Program-made: the position numbers and the translations under genes | In this document: piece after piece, positions 1 to 7,497 of the stretch | Layout: each line of letters opens with the position of its first letter | Numbering within the stretch: position 1 is the stretch's first letter | Assembly (NCBI GenBank): GCA_044224215.1 | Contig: JBGAKX010000133.1 | Coordinates: 1 to 12,455 of the forward strand | DNA from: DAOMFM01 sp035429825 | GTDB lineage: Bacteria; Acidobacteriota; Blastocatellia; UBA7656; JADIYM01 | Reading direction: 5' to 3' | Length of the DNA: 12,455 nt | The notes under the pieces: model-generated | Seen by the model: the letters and a program-made list of their open reading frames with translations, nothing else | The model's database searches: none | What the model was told of the DNA's origin: nothing

Positions 1-40
1 GACCCCCGGCTATTCTCCGGCACCCCTTCGGGGTGCCCGG
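1..40. repeat. Inverted half-copy of the left-end repeat, with hairpin
   Basis: The reverse complement of positions 1-29 closely matches positions 162-187: both read as a GGGTGC-type start, then AATAGCC, then GGGGTC. Positions 17-40 also fold as a hairpin, in which CCGGCACCCC faces GGGGTGCCCGG across TTC with one bulged base. The block therefore starts with an inverted copy facing the tandem units that follow. The element continues beyond the left edge of the window, so its full extent is unknown. It could act as a terminator hairpin for a gene to the left, but there is no T-run. Confidence 0.6.
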
Positions 41-161
41 AAATGATCGCCGGGTGGTTCAAAGCACATTGAAGGGGTGCCCGGAAATGATCGCCGGGTG
101 GTTCGAAGCACATTGAAGGGGTGCCCAGATACGATCGCCGGATGGTTCGAAGCACCCTGAA
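30..161. repeat. Three tandem copies of a 44-bp unit
   Basis: Three head-to-tail units of exactly 44 bp lie at 30-73, 74-117 and 118-161. Each begins GGGGTGCCC, carries GATCGCCGG in the middle and ends with GCAC followed by TGAA. Units 1 and 2 differ at one position, while unit 3 has several substitutions. A degenerate fourth unit starts at 162. The copies touch with no unique spacers, so this is a tandem repeat and not a CRISPR array. No coding gene crosses it convincingly; the overlapping short reading frames are low-complexity translations of the repeat. Confidence 0.85.
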
Positions 162-178
162 AGGGTGCGCGACAATAG

Positions 179-214
179 CCCGGGGTCGAGGAGCGAAGCG
201 ACGACGACCCCGGG
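179..214. repeat. Perfect 10-bp-stem hairpin
   Basis: CCCGGGGTCG at 179-188 pairs perfectly with CGACCCCGGG at 205-214 around a 16-nt loop rich in GCGAAGCGACGA. It sits immediately after the degenerate fourth tandem unit and looks like part of the same dispersed intergenic element. I recall motifs with an AGGAGCGAAGCGACGA core as frequent in acidobacterial genomes, but that is from memory and unverified. Confidence 0.6.
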
Positions 215-231
215 TACGTCCAGAGCGAACC

Positions 232-252
232 GACGACCCAGAAAGGGTCGTC
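232..252. repeat. Short hairpin with 8-bp stem
   Basis: GACGACCC (232-239) pairs with GGGTCGTC (245-252) around an AGAAA loop. A TATTTTT tract follows about 8 nt later on the plus strand. This is weakly terminator-like for plus-strand transcription, although the T-run is too far from the stem for a classical intrinsic terminator. From here to the next gene at 385 the sequence is more AT-rich (253-300) and probably holds that gene's promoter, but I could not pick a convincing -35/-10 pair. Confidence 0.4.
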
Positions 253-384
253 CATTACGTATTTTTACATCTCGTGTAATCAAATCGCACATTCTGCCGA
301 TACATGCTCATGTCCGCAGAATGCGTCCGCGACGGTCCGCATTCCGACCCGTTTCACCCCTTTCTCACATTTCGAGGTGCAACC

Positions 385-888
385 ATGCGCAGAGCCACGA
401 TGTTCATGTGTGTCGCGCTTCTGGTGCTCTCGTCCGCCACGTTCGGTGGCGCCCAGACCGCACGAAGCCTCCTTCTCTACCGCTTTGACGACGAACCTTT
501 GAACGTCGAAAAGGGCGACTACGACCAGTCCGACAACTGGCTGCGCAGCCTGTCGCTCCTCGTCAAGAACACGTCGTCGAAACCGATCTACTATGCCGAG
601 TTCGAGGTCACGCTGAAAGGCGTCCGCGTCGCCGGCCAGCCCGCGATGCTGAAGGTCCGGTTCGGCAACGAAGCATTCGCCGGCAAGAAGGCCGCGAATG
701 ACGACGACAAGTCGATCGGTCCGTCAAAGACCGTCAGGCTGAAGCTTCCGACGGACGCCTACGAACAGCTCGCCCAGCAGATGCGCGCCGAAGGCCTCCG
801 CATGCCGTCAATGGCCGGCGTACGGCTCCGCCGTGTCGGCTTCGGCGACGGAACCTACTGGCAGGACGGCCACTTCCTGACGCAGTAG
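385..888 (+). CDS. Small secreted protein of unknown function, 167 aa
   Basis: The ATG at 385 is chosen because GAGGTG lies about 5 nt upstream and the product then begins with a clean signal peptide: MRR, a hydrophobic run to about residue 20, and cleavage near GGAQ. An in-frame ATG at 304 would add 27 residues that hide the signal. The mature part has no metal or catalytic motif I recognise. It contains a beta-rich segment 'VKNTSSKPIYYAEFEV' near residues 50-66 and a late 'GFGDGTYW' motif. This order resembles secreted acidobacterial proteins of unknown function, in which a 'KPIYY' strand is followed by a proline-rich region and a 'NFGDGT' motif; I recall this and have not checked it. The gene is monocistronic and converges on the DUF2950 gene. 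It is a real gene by start signal, signal peptide and codon composition; its function is unknown. Confidence 0.85.
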   Translation: MRRATMFMCVALLVLSSATFGGAQTARSLLLYRFDDEPLNVEKGDYDQSDNWLRSLSLLVKNTSSKPIYYAEFEVTLKGVRVAGQPAMLKVRFGNEAFAGKKAANDDDKSIGPSKTVRLKLPTDAYEQLAQQMRAEGLRMPSMAGVRLRRVGFGDGTYWQDGHFLTQ

Positions 889-900
889 CCGCACCCTCGC

Positions 901-939
901 GCCACGGTACCGCCGCCGGCAGGCGGCGGGTACTGTGGC
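901..939. terminator. Long hairpin between convergent genes, probable bidirectional terminator
   Basis: Positions 901-939 fold into a long stem: GCCAC pairs with GTGGC, GTACC with GGTAC, and GCCGCC with GGCGGC, around a GGCA loop with single-base interruptions. It lies 12 nt after the stop of the upstream plus-strand gene and 17 nt beyond the stop of the minus-strand DUF2950 gene, where a shared terminator is expected. There is no clear T-run on either side, so the terminator role is inferred from position and stem strength. Confidence 0.5.
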
Positions 940-956
940 TAGAGTGTCGGTATGTA

Positions 957-1922
957 CTACTCGTCCGGGATCGTCCAGCTCGGGTCGGGGTTGTACGCCG
1001 ACATCGCAGCGACATCGGCCGTCGTATTGGCGCCCAGGTTCTTCTGATAGACGCGCCCCTGCTGATTGATGATGAACGTCATCACACCCGACTTTCCCCA
1101 CGACTCGGGATACGCCACGAGCGCGTAGCCTCCGATCATGTTGCCGTTGACGATGTACGAATACGCACCACCGGGCGCCGCAGGTCCCTGTGCCGTCAGG
1201 ATCTTGAACCGGTAGCCGTAGAACGGCGCGCCCGTCTCGGTATTCCCCTTGTTCTTGACGCTGTAGCCCTTCGCCGTGGCGAACGCCACGAGCGGCCCCA
1301 GCGGGCTCGGCGTTTCATCGTCGGCGGTCGGCCAGTACAGCCCGTCCTGCATGCCCTCGCTGCTCGAGAGCTTCTGTGCGTACTCCGCGACGCTGTCGTT
1401 GTCCCAGTCGCCGTTCGTGAAGTACTCCCACTGTGCCATCGCGTACGCGCGACAGAGCAGAATCGCCGCGGTCTCGTTGGCGCCGATGCGTCGCGAGAGG
1501 ATCTCGTCGATCCCGGCGTGCGTGTCGAACCGCCAGCCCGCGGCGTCGCGAACGACGGGGATCGGAAACGGCCACTGCAGGTCGCCGAGCAGCGCGATCG
1601 ACAGGTTCGGCGTCTGCTCGTCGAACGAGAGCTTCTCCGCAACCAGGCTCGCAAACCGGTCGCCGTCCATCTTGTCACGGACCGGGTCGCCGGAAAGGGC
1701 CTCCTTGAACTCGGGCCCGAGAATGTCGTCGAGCGCGGCCGCGTCGTGCGCGCGCGCGGCCTCGGCAAGCGTCTCGATCGCCGCCTGCGGCGTGGCGAAG
1801 CTCCGCTGCTTGGCGCCCTGTGCGAACGCAGGCGCGTGTGAACCGAATGCAGCAACCATCGCGCCGGCAACGGCAAATGCCTTCAGTCTCAACAGATACA
1901 GTCTTGAACGTCCGTAGGTCAT
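957..1922 (-). CDS. DUF2950 family secreted protein, 321 aa
   Basis: The start ATG at 1922 is preceded by a purine-rich GGAAGGAAGAG ribosome-binding site. The N-terminus has a basic start (MTYGRSR), a hydrophobic run around residues 10-33 and an AFAQ cleavage region, which indicates export. The mature protein shows the DUF2950 pattern. It opens with 'FATPQAAIETLAEAARAHD' (about residues 42-60), carries 'GWRFDTHAGIDEI' in the middle, then 'PFYGYRFKILTAQG', and ends with 'GVMTFIINQQGRVYQKNLG' and a 'NPDPSW' tail. The length is normal for the family. The function of DUF2950 is unknown; it often lies beside DUF3300 genes, as here, where the two are 72 nt apart on the same strand. The two proteins probably act together in the envelope (inference). 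Confidence 0.9.
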   Translation of the reverse strand: MTYGRSRLYLLRLKAFAVAGAMVAAFGSHAPAFAQGAKQRSFATPQAAIETLAEAARAHDAAALDDILGPEFKEALSGDPVRDKMDGDRFASLVAEKLSFDEQTPNLSIALLGDLQWPFPIPVVRDAAGWRFDTHAGIDEILSRRIGANETAAILLCRAYAMAQWEYFTNGDWDNDSVAEYAQKLSSSEGMQDGLYWPTADDETPSPLGPLVAFATAKGYSVKNKGNTETGAPFYGYRFKILTAQGPAAPGGAYSYIVNGNMIGGYALVAYPESWGKSGVMTFIINQQGRVYQKNLGANTTADVAAMSAYNPDPSWTIPDE

Positions 1923-1957
1923 TGGTCTCTTCCTTCCAGATGGGCAGTCACACCGGA

Positions 1958-1981
1958 TCGGGACGGTGTACGGCGTCCCGA
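1958..1981. repeat. Intercistronic hairpin between DUF3300 and DUF2950 genes
   Basis: TCGGGACG (1958-1965) pairs perfectly with CGTCCCGA (1974-1981) around an 8-nt loop. It lies in the 72-nt gap between two co-directional genes. No T-run follows on the minus strand, so partial attenuation or mRNA stabilisation is as likely as termination. Confidence 0.35.
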
Positions 1982-1994
1982 CGCGACGGGCGCG

Positions 1995-3284
1995 TTACGG
2001 CCGTTTGCGGCCGCCTCCGCCACCGCGTTGCTGGCCTTCGGGCTTGGCGCGACCTCCGCCCTCGCCGCGGCCGCCGGCCTTTGCTCCAGGCTGAGCGTTC
2101 TGGTTCTGCCGGCCGCCACCCTTGTTGGCAGGGGCCATCTGCTCGCGGCTCGCGCGTCCGCGCGACGCGTCCGCGTTCGCCTCGCCTCGAGGCTTGTAGC
2201 CTTCGAACGCGCCCTTCTGTCCGGTCTGCCGCGTATCGGCCGCGCCGGCGTTCTGACGTCCGCCTCCGCCACCGCCCTGGTTCGTGGTGCGCCCGCGATA
2301 CGCGTCGACGCGCGCATCGTTCGCATTGATGTTCTTGTTGAGGGTGCTGTTGTTGACGTTGTTCCGGTTCACGTTGTTCGCGTTGACGCTGTTTCGGTTC
2401 ACGTTGTTGACGTTGTTGCGGTTCACGTTCACGTTGTTGTAGTTCACGTTCTTGTTGACGCTGTTGTACCGGTTGATGTTGTTGTAGTTGACGTTCCGGT
2501 TCACAACGTTCCGGTTGACGTTCACGTTCGTGTAGCTGCGGTTGACGTAGTAGTTGTTGTTGACGTTGACGTACGTCCGCGACGCGCCGACCCAGCCCCC
2601 GCCCGTCCATCCGTGGTAGTAGACGTTGCCGTGGTGCCAGTCGCAGTCGTTGTTGAGCCACGCGCCCATCGCGAGGCCCGCGCCGAACGCAATCGCTGTT
2701 GCCGCAACCACAGTGCCCGTCGACGGTCCCGAGCTCTGCTGGACGTAGACGACCTGCGGGTTGTAGGTCGGGACGTAGATCACCTGCGGCTGCGCCGGCA
2801 CGATCGTGATGTAGCTTCCGTCGACGACGACCTTCTGCTCCGAGTTCGACACGAGCGTACCCGCGGAACGCGCGCGTGCGCGAAGCCGCTGGATCGACGT
2901 CATCACGTCGGTCGACTGTTCGACGTACGCCTGGCCGACGGCCGCGGTCCAGTCGAGATCGTCCGCCATCTTGTATACGACCGACGGGTAGTGTGCGACG
3001 GCCTTTACCGCGACGTCCCAGTTCTGGCTGTCGATCTTGTTCTTGTCGTTGCCGGCGCGCAGCCACCTCGCGGCGCTGTCGACCTCGTCGACAAACGTCG
3101 CCGCCGGAAGCACCTGCGCAAGCAGCGGATCCGGATAGAGCGCAATTGGCGCAAGCAGATTGTCGAGCTGGTCGGCGTCAAAGAGCGCCGCGGGCGCGGC
3201 CGCAAGCGCCCGAGCAGGTCCGGTCCAGGCCAATGTTGCACACACGAATGCGGCAACAACGAGTCCAACACCTCGTCTTCGCAC
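1995..3284 (-). CDS. DUF3300 family secreted protein with Asn-rich repeat tract, 429 aa
   Basis: Translation starts at a GTG (3282-3284) with AAGGGAG about 7 nt upstream. Residues 1-30 form a signal peptide (MRRRG, then a hydrophobic core). Residues about 34-182 match DUF3300: 'LDNLLAPIALYPDPLLAQVL', 'AVKAVAHYPSVVYKMADDLDW', and 'VIYVPTYNPQVVYV'. A hydrophobic, glycine-rich segment lies at 190-210, followed by a His/Trp/Gly-rich stretch (217-232). Residues about 239-323 are a low-complexity Asn/Val/Arg tract of VNRN and VNYNN units. The last 100 residues are Gly/Arg/Gln-rich and basic. The function of DUF3300 is unknown; the composition suggests an extended, disordered surface or periplasmic protein. 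The DUF2950 gene follows 72 nt downstream on the same strand. The propeller gene ends 61 nt upstream, so the three may share a transcript. Confidence 0.9.
   Translation of the reverse strand: MRRRGVGLVVAAFVCATLAWTGPARALAAAPAALFDADQLDNLLAPIALYPDPLLAQVLPAATFVDEVDSAARWLRAGNDKNKIDSQNWDVAVKAVAHYPSVVYKMADDLDWTAAVGQAYVEQSTDVMTSIQRLRARARSAGTLVSNSEQKVVVDGSYITIVPAQPQVIYVPTYNPQVVYVQQSSGPSTGTVVAATAIAFGAGLAMGAWLNNDCDWHHGNVYYHGWTGGGWVGASRTYVNVNNNYYVNRSYTNVNVNRNVVNRNVNYNNINRYNSVNKNVNYNNVNVNRNNVNNVNRNSVNANNVNRNNVNNSTLNKNINANDARVDAYRGRTTNQGGGGGGRQNAGAADTRQTGQKGAFEGYKPRGEANADASRGRASREQMAPANKGGGRQNQNAQPGAKAGGRGEGGGRAKPEGQQRGGGGGRKRP
2328..2568 (-). repeat. Degenerate Asn-codon repeat tract inside the DUF3300 gene
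   Basis: On the plus strand the region is built of GTTGTTGACGTTG and GGTTCACGTTG blocks with period multiples of 3. On the coding strand these are runs of AAC codons with GTC/GTG and CGG/CGC. Almost every Asn codon is AAC, so the array reflects both GC-biased codon choice and local duplication. It encodes residues about 239-319. Confidence 0.7.
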
Positions 3285-3336
3285 GGTAGTTCTCCCTTGG
3301 GCTCAGGTTCTACGTCGCCCCGGGAGTCTATCCGTG

Positions 3337-3394
3337 AGCCGCAGATCAACGCAAATAAACGCCAATCCGCGAGAATTCGCGTTCATCTGCGGCT
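3337..3394. repeat. 58-bp palindromic repeat element (family A, copy 1)
   Basis: The outer arms are 3337-3352 (AGCCGCAGATCAACGC) and 3379-3394 (GCGTTCATCTGCGGCT), a 16-bp inverted repeat with one mismatch around a 26-nt centre. A second copy of the same family is at 10696-10743. The element overlaps the 3' end of the propeller gene: its stop codon (3346-3348) lies in one arm, and codons 3349-3393 are repeat-derived. In this position it may also act as a 3' hairpin between that gene and the DUF3300 gene. Confidence 0.85.
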
Positions 3395-6300
3395 TCCATC
3401 TGGCTTCCGGCCGCAGAGTTCTTCTTGTCGAACTCCTCCTTGCTGAGCGGCGTCACCGGCTGCAGCCCCTTCGCCTTCAGCTTGTCGTTGATCGTCGTCA
3501 GGTCCGCCCCGGCGAGCGCCGTGTACGCCTGGTTCGCCTTGTCCACCTCGCCGTTGAGCACGGTGATCCGATCCAGCTGAGCCTGCGTCGGACGCCCCGC
3601 ATATCCGTTCACGTCGCCATACACGAGCCCGAGCTTCTCGCGCAGCTGCTCCTCGCTCTGCACGCGCCCTTCCTTTGTCGCGACGAGCGTCTTGTAGAAC
3701 GCGTCGAGCCGGTCCGAGTACGCGCCGAGGTCCTTCTTCAGCGGATCATCGGCTTTGAGCCCCGCCGCCCGTTCATCGACCTGCTTCTTGAGCGACTGCA
3801 CGGCTTCGCCGATGTACCCGAGCCGCTCGAGCATACCGTAGAGCTGCATCACCGTCGCCTGCTGCAGCGCGCGGTCCTTTGCCGAGTGCGAGAGCGTCGG
3901 GTCACCCACCAGCGTGACCTTGCCGAGGTATTCCTTGCCGTCCTTGATCAGCTTGACCGTGTAGACGCCCTCGGGAACGACCGGTCCAAACACCGAACCG
4001 CCCTCGATCTGCGCGCCTGACGGCACTTTCGGCGGCTTCAGCCGCATCGGCCACGCCACGCGGTTGATTCCCTTTCGCTTGCCGGCCGTGAGCGTCGTGA
4101 TCAGCGTGCCCTTGGCGTCCAGGATCTGGATCGAGAAGTCGCCCGTCACGTGCCGTTCCTTCAGCCAGTAGGTGATGAACGCGGCTTCGGGCCGGTTTGC
4201 TCCGACGAACTCGTCGTCGCCGGGAAAGTCCTGGATCTGCGCGCCGAACTTCACCTCGGACGGCTTCCCTTCGAGGAACGCGACGTCTGACTGCATCACG
4301 TCGGGCGTCAGCTTCCGGATCGGCGAGATGTCGTCGAGGATGTAGATTCCCCGCCCGTGCGTCGCGATGACGACGTCCATGTCGCGCGGATGGATCGCGA
4401 TGTCGCGAACGGCTGCCGGCGGGAACTTGCCAGTGAACTGCGCCCAGCTGCCGCCGCCGTCGAGCGAGAACCAGAGCCCGTGCTCGGTTCCAAGGAACAA
4501 GAGCTTCGGATTGACGAGGTCCTCGCGCACGACGTGCGCATATCCCTTCATCGAGTCTGTCGCGAGCGATGTCCACGTCTTCCCGAGGTCGGTCGTCTTG
4601 TAGACATAGGTCTTCATGTCGCCCGTCGTGTGGCCGTCGAACGTCGCGTACGCCGTCGCGCGATCCGACGGGCTCGCCTCGATCGTGCTGACCCACGTGA
4701 ACTTGGGCAGGTTCGGAATGTTCGCCGTGACGTTGGTCCACGACTTGCCGCCGTCGGTCGTCACCTGCACGTTGCCGTCGTCGGTGCCCGCCCACACGAG
4801 CTGCGGGTCCTTTGGCGATTCGGCGATCGTGTAGACCGTGCAGTGGTTCTCGGCCGACGAGTTGTCGGGCGTCAGACCACCCGAGTCGTCCTGTTGCAGT
4901 TTCTTGGGATCGTTCGTGGTCAGGTCGTCCGAGATGCGCTCCCACGTCTGTCCGCGGTCACGCGACCGGAAGACGAACTGTGCGCCAATGTAGATCGTGT
5001 TCGGCGTCGTCGGGCTCAGCTCGATCGGAGTGTTCCAGTTGAACCGGTACTTCGGCTCGCCTGCCTTTGGCAGCGGCTGGATCGACTGTCGCTCCTTTGT
5101 CCTGAGGTTGAACCGCGAGACCTTTCCTCCCTGGTACTCGGCATAGACGATCTCGGGGCTCGCGGGATCCGCGAACGTCCAGAATCCGTCGCCTATCCCT
5201 GTGTTCTGCCAGTCGGCGTTCGTGATTCCAGCGACGCCCTGCGAGGGGCCGGTCCACGAGCCGTTGTCCTGCAATCCGCCATAGACGTCGTACGGCTGCT
5301 TCATGTCGAACGACACGTGGTAGAACTGCGACACGGGGAGATTCCGGATCTGGATCCAGTGCTGGCCCGAGTCGTTCGACCGGTACACGCCGCCGTCGGT
5401 ACCCATGTACAGCACGGCCGTGTCGACGGGATTGACCCACAGTGCGTGCACGTCGCCGTGGTACTGGCCGCCGGCGTTCTGAAACGACTTGCCGCCGTCC
5501 TTGCTGATCGCGAGGTTGAAGCCGGGCTTGAAGATCTTGTTGTAGTCCTTGGGATCGACCGTGAGCGTGTTGAAGTAGAACGGCCGCGAGCCGACTTCGG
5601 CGGCCGAGCTGACGTTCGTCCACGTCGTGCCCTGGTCGTCGGACCGGAATAGTGACGTCTTCCTTGCCTCCACGACTGCGTAGACGACGCTTGCGCGCGT
5701 CGGAGCGACGGCGACCGATATGCGGCCGAGCGTTCCGTCAGGAAGTCCCTTCGTGATCTTGTTCCAGGTCTTGCCGGCGTCCGTGCTCTTGTAGAGCCCG
5801 CTGCCGGGGCCACCCGACGAGAAGCTCCACGCCTTGCGGCGGAACTGCCACATCGACGCGTAGACGACGTTCGGCTCCTGCGGATCGACGGCGACATCGG
5901 CGCATCCCGTGTCCGCGTCGACGTAGAGGATCTTGTTCCACGTCTTGCCGCCGTCGGTCGTCTTGTAGAGCCCTCGATTCTCGTTCGAGTTCCACAGGTG
6001 GCCGGTCGCCGCGACGTAGACGGTGTCGGAGTTCTTTGGATCGATCACGATCTGCCCGACGCGCTCGGAATCCTCGAGCCCGACGAATTGCCAGTTCTCT
6101 CCCCCGTCTGTCGTCTTGTAGACGCCCGTGCCGACCGAGACGCTGTTGCGCACCCAGCTCTCGCCCGTTCCGACCCAGACGGTTTCGGGATGCGCCTGGT
6201 CGACGGCGACGGCGCCGATCGACTGCGTGTACTTGTCAAAGACCGACTTGAAGTTCGTCCCGCCGTTCGTGGTCTTCCAGACTCCGCCCGAGGCGGATCC

Positions 6301-6504
6301 TACATAGACGATTGACGGGTCTTTCGCGACGCCGTCGATGGCCGAGATCCGGCCGCTCATGCGCGCCGGCCCGATCGAACGCGCTTCGATGGCGCCGAAC
6401 GTCGAGGAATCGACCTTTACCGGGGTCTGGGCCGCTGCCGAGCCCGTGATGACGAGCTGCAGCGCGAGACACACGACTTGCAGAATGGGTGCCGTTGCAC
6501 GCAT
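3346..6504 (-). CDS. Secreted multi-Asp-box (BNR/VPS10-like) beta-propeller protein, 1052 aa
   Basis: The ATG at 6504 has a strong GAGGAGG site 5 nt upstream. A signal peptide covers residues 1 to about 25 (hydrophobic VVCLALQLVITGSAAAQ). Eleven Asp-box motifs of the S/T-x-D-x-G-x-T-W type are visible, near residues 78, 131, 182, 240, 288, 334, 376, 512, 585, 641 and 682. Typical strand phrases such as 'VYVGSASGGVWKTTNGG' and 'IYILDD' indicate two stacked seven-bladed propellers, as in sortilin/VPS10-like and xyloglucanase-like folds. Residues about 730-880 look like an immunoglobulin-like beta domain ('GVYTVKLIKDGKEYLGKVTL'), and 890-1030 form a helical C-terminal region. No catalytic pair can be assigned, so glycosidase activity should not be assumed; a binding or scaffold role is equally possible. 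The last 15 residues come from an inserted palindromic repeat. The DUF3300 gene starts 61 nt downstream. Confidence 0.9.
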   Translation of the reverse strand: MRATAPILQVVCLALQLVITGSAAAQTPVKVDSSTFGAIEARSIGPARMSGRISAIDGVAKDPSIVYVGSASGGVWKTTNGGTNFKSVFDKYTQSIGAVAVDQAHPETVWVGTGESWVRNSVSVGTGVYKTTDGGENWQFVGLEDSERVGQIVIDPKNSDTVYVAATGHLWNSNENRGLYKTTDGGKTWNKILYVDADTGCADVAVDPQEPNVVYASMWQFRRKAWSFSSGGPGSGLYKSTDAGKTWNKITKGLPDGTLGRISVAVAPTRASVVYAVVEARKTSLFRSDDQGTTWTNVSSAAEVGSRPFYFNTLTVDPKDYNKIFKPGFNLAISKDGGKSFQNAGGQYHGDVHALWVNPVDTAVLYMGTDGGVYRSNDSGQHWIQIRNLPVSQFYHVSFDMKQPYDVYGGLQDNGSWTGPSQGVAGITNADWQNTGIGDGFWTFADPASPEIVYAEYQGGKVSRFNLRTKERQSIQPLPKAGEPKYRFNWNTPIELSPTTPNTIYIGAQFVFRSRDRGQTWERISDDLTTNDPKKLQQDDSGGLTPDNSSAENHCTVYTIAESPKDPQLVWAGTDDGNVQVTTDGGKSWTNVTANIPNLPKFTWVSTIEASPSDRATAYATFDGHTTGDMKTYVYKTTDLGKTWTSLATDSMKGYAHVVREDLVNPKLLFLGTEHGLWFSLDGGGSWAQFTGKFPPAAVRDIAIHPRDMDVVIATHGRGIYILDDISPIRKLTPDVMQSDVAFLEGKPSEVKFGAQIQDFPGDDEFVGANRPEAAFITYWLKERHVTGDFSIQILDAKGTLITTLTAGKRKGINRVAWPMRLKPPKVPSGAQIEGGSVFGPVVPEGVYTVKLIKDGKEYLGKVTLVGDPTLSHSAKDRALQQATVMQLYGMLERLGYIGEAVQSLKKQVDERAAGLKADDPLKKDLGAYSDRLDAFYKTLVATKEGRVQSEEQLREKLGLVYGDVNGYAGRPTQAQLDRITVLNGEVDKANQAYTALAGADLTTINDKLKAKGLQPVTPLSKEEFDKKNSAAGSQMEAADEREFSRIGVYLR

Positions 6505-6595
6505 TTGAACCTCCTCGGAGTGCCGCCCCGCCGGCGAGACTCTGGCGAAACGGGGGTGCGCGACGTCGCGACGAATCGGACGGCGTCGACTGCTG

Positions 6596-6625
6596 GAACC
6601 GGCGCGGTACGCCCCGCGCCGGTTC
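6596..6625. terminator. 12-bp perfect hairpin downstream of the LolA-like gene
   Basis: GAACCGGCGCGG (6596-6607) pairs perfectly with CCGCGCCGGTTC (6614-6625) around a 6-nt loop. It starts 23 nt beyond the stop of the LolA-like gene and about 90 nt before the propeller gene's start. There is no T-run on the minus strand, so it may be an incomplete intrinsic terminator, a Rho-dependent site or an mRNA-stabilising hairpin. It argues for at least partial separation of the two transcripts. Confidence 0.5.
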
Positions 6626-6648
6626 GGTGTCTTTGGGAGTCGATCCGG

Positions 6649-7404
6649 CTACTTTGGCGCCGCGGGGGCTGCCGCGGCTGGCGCCGGGAACTTGTAGATC
6701 GAGCCGTCGATCGGCTTGTTGACGACGATCGACGTCAGCGTGAGCGTGAACTGTGTCTGGCCGCCGATCTTGTTCTCGATCGAATACGGGAACATCACGC
6801 CTTCGACCGCCTTGTAGTTGCCGGGGTAGCTCTCGACCTCGATCTCCTGGCCGTCGTGCTTTCGCTTGGTCGTCGACTTGAGCTCGAGGTACGAGGTTGC
6901 GTCGAGGTACTCGTAGCTGACGTCGCCGTTCTTCTTGGTGACCTTCAGCTTGTAGACCTCCGAGCCCTCGAAGTCCTCCTTGCCCATCAACTCGACGGTG
7001 TTTCCCTTGGCCTTGTAGTCGACGAGGTTGCCGTCGAAGTCGGCCTGTTCGGTGATGTCGTCGGCGTCTTCGCCTGAGAGCTTCTCGGGATCGTTGGCGC
7101 CCTGGAACGGGTTGATGCCCCACGGCGTCGTGCCGTCGGTCGCCTGGACGAGGCTCTTGCCCTGGATGGTGATCTCCATGCGCATCTGGCCTGGACGGGT
7201 GAGCCGCATCGAGAACGGCGCCTCGAGGCCGGGGCCGACGGTCGCCTTGCCGGTCATTTCGAGCGTGTTGACGGCCTTGATCTTGTCGAGGCCGCCGACG
7301 GCGGCGATGTGTTTGTTGACGATGTCGTCGGCCGACTGGGCGGAAGCGATCACGCAGAACAGCGCGGGCGCAAGGAAGACGGACAGCAAGAGTTTCCGGA
7401 TCAT
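6649..7404 (-). CDS. LolA-like (outer-membrane lipoprotein-sorting family) secreted protein, 251 aa
   Basis: The ATG at 7404 is chosen over an upstream in-frame start at 7506. It has GGAGGAG 3-5 nt upstream and gives a clean signal peptide (MIRKLLLSVFLAPALFCVIASAQ), whereas the longer form would translate the palindromic repeat. The mature protein starts 'SADDIVNKHIAAVGGLDKIKAV', typical of acidobacterial proteins annotated as outer membrane lipoprotein-sorting protein. It continues with beta strands that fit a LolA/LppX-type half-barrel: 'MRLTRPGQMRMEITIQGKSL', 'YEYLDATSYLELKSTTKR', and 'MFPYSIENKI'. True LolA carries lipoproteins across the periplasm. This is a distant relative, and its ligand is unknown. 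The C-terminus ends in an Ala/Pro tail. The propeller gene follows on the same strand after 144 nt. Confidence 0.8.
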   Translation of the reverse strand: MIRKLLLSVFLAPALFCVIASAQSADDIVNKHIAAVGGLDKIKAVNTLEMTGKATVGPGLEAPFSMRLTRPGQMRMEITIQGKSLVQATDGTTPWGINPFQGANDPEKLSGEDADDITEQADFDGNLVDYKAKGNTVELMGKEDFEGSEVYKLKVTKKNGDVSYEYLDATSYLELKSTTKRKHDGQEIEVESYPGNYKAVEGVMFPYSIENKIGGQTQFTLTLTSIVVNKPIDGSIYKFPAPAAAAPAAPK

Positions 7405-7497
7405 GTGCTCCTCCAACAATGTGTGAAACCGATAGCTGGAGTACGACCGGCTAATTGGTTGTGTTTCATGAGTTTCTGGCGAATGGGACGGAGGAGT

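Noticed and set aside
30..161. CRISPR array
   Set aside because: The 44-bp units are contiguous with no unique spacers, and no cas gene is present.
304..384. N-terminal extension of the first secreted protein from ATG 304
   Set aside because: The extension has no ribosome-binding site and would bury the signal peptide; the ATG at 385 has both.
1948..3066. 372-aa minus-strand frame with Gln/Arg-rich repeats
   Set aside because: It is a second frame of the same DUF3300 DNA; its repeats are a frame-shifted reading of the Asn tract.
2028..3446. 472-aa open frame on the plus strand, antisense to DUF3300
   Set aside because: It is the mirror of the DUF3300 gene, rich in Val/Asp/Arg from the reversed Asn-codon repeats. 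It has no signal peptide or domain, while the minus-strand frame matches a known family with start signals.
4357..5652. 431-aa plus-strand frame inside the propeller gene
   Set aside because: It is a shadow of the GC-rich minus-strand gene, with an Arg/Val-rich composition and no recognisable motif.
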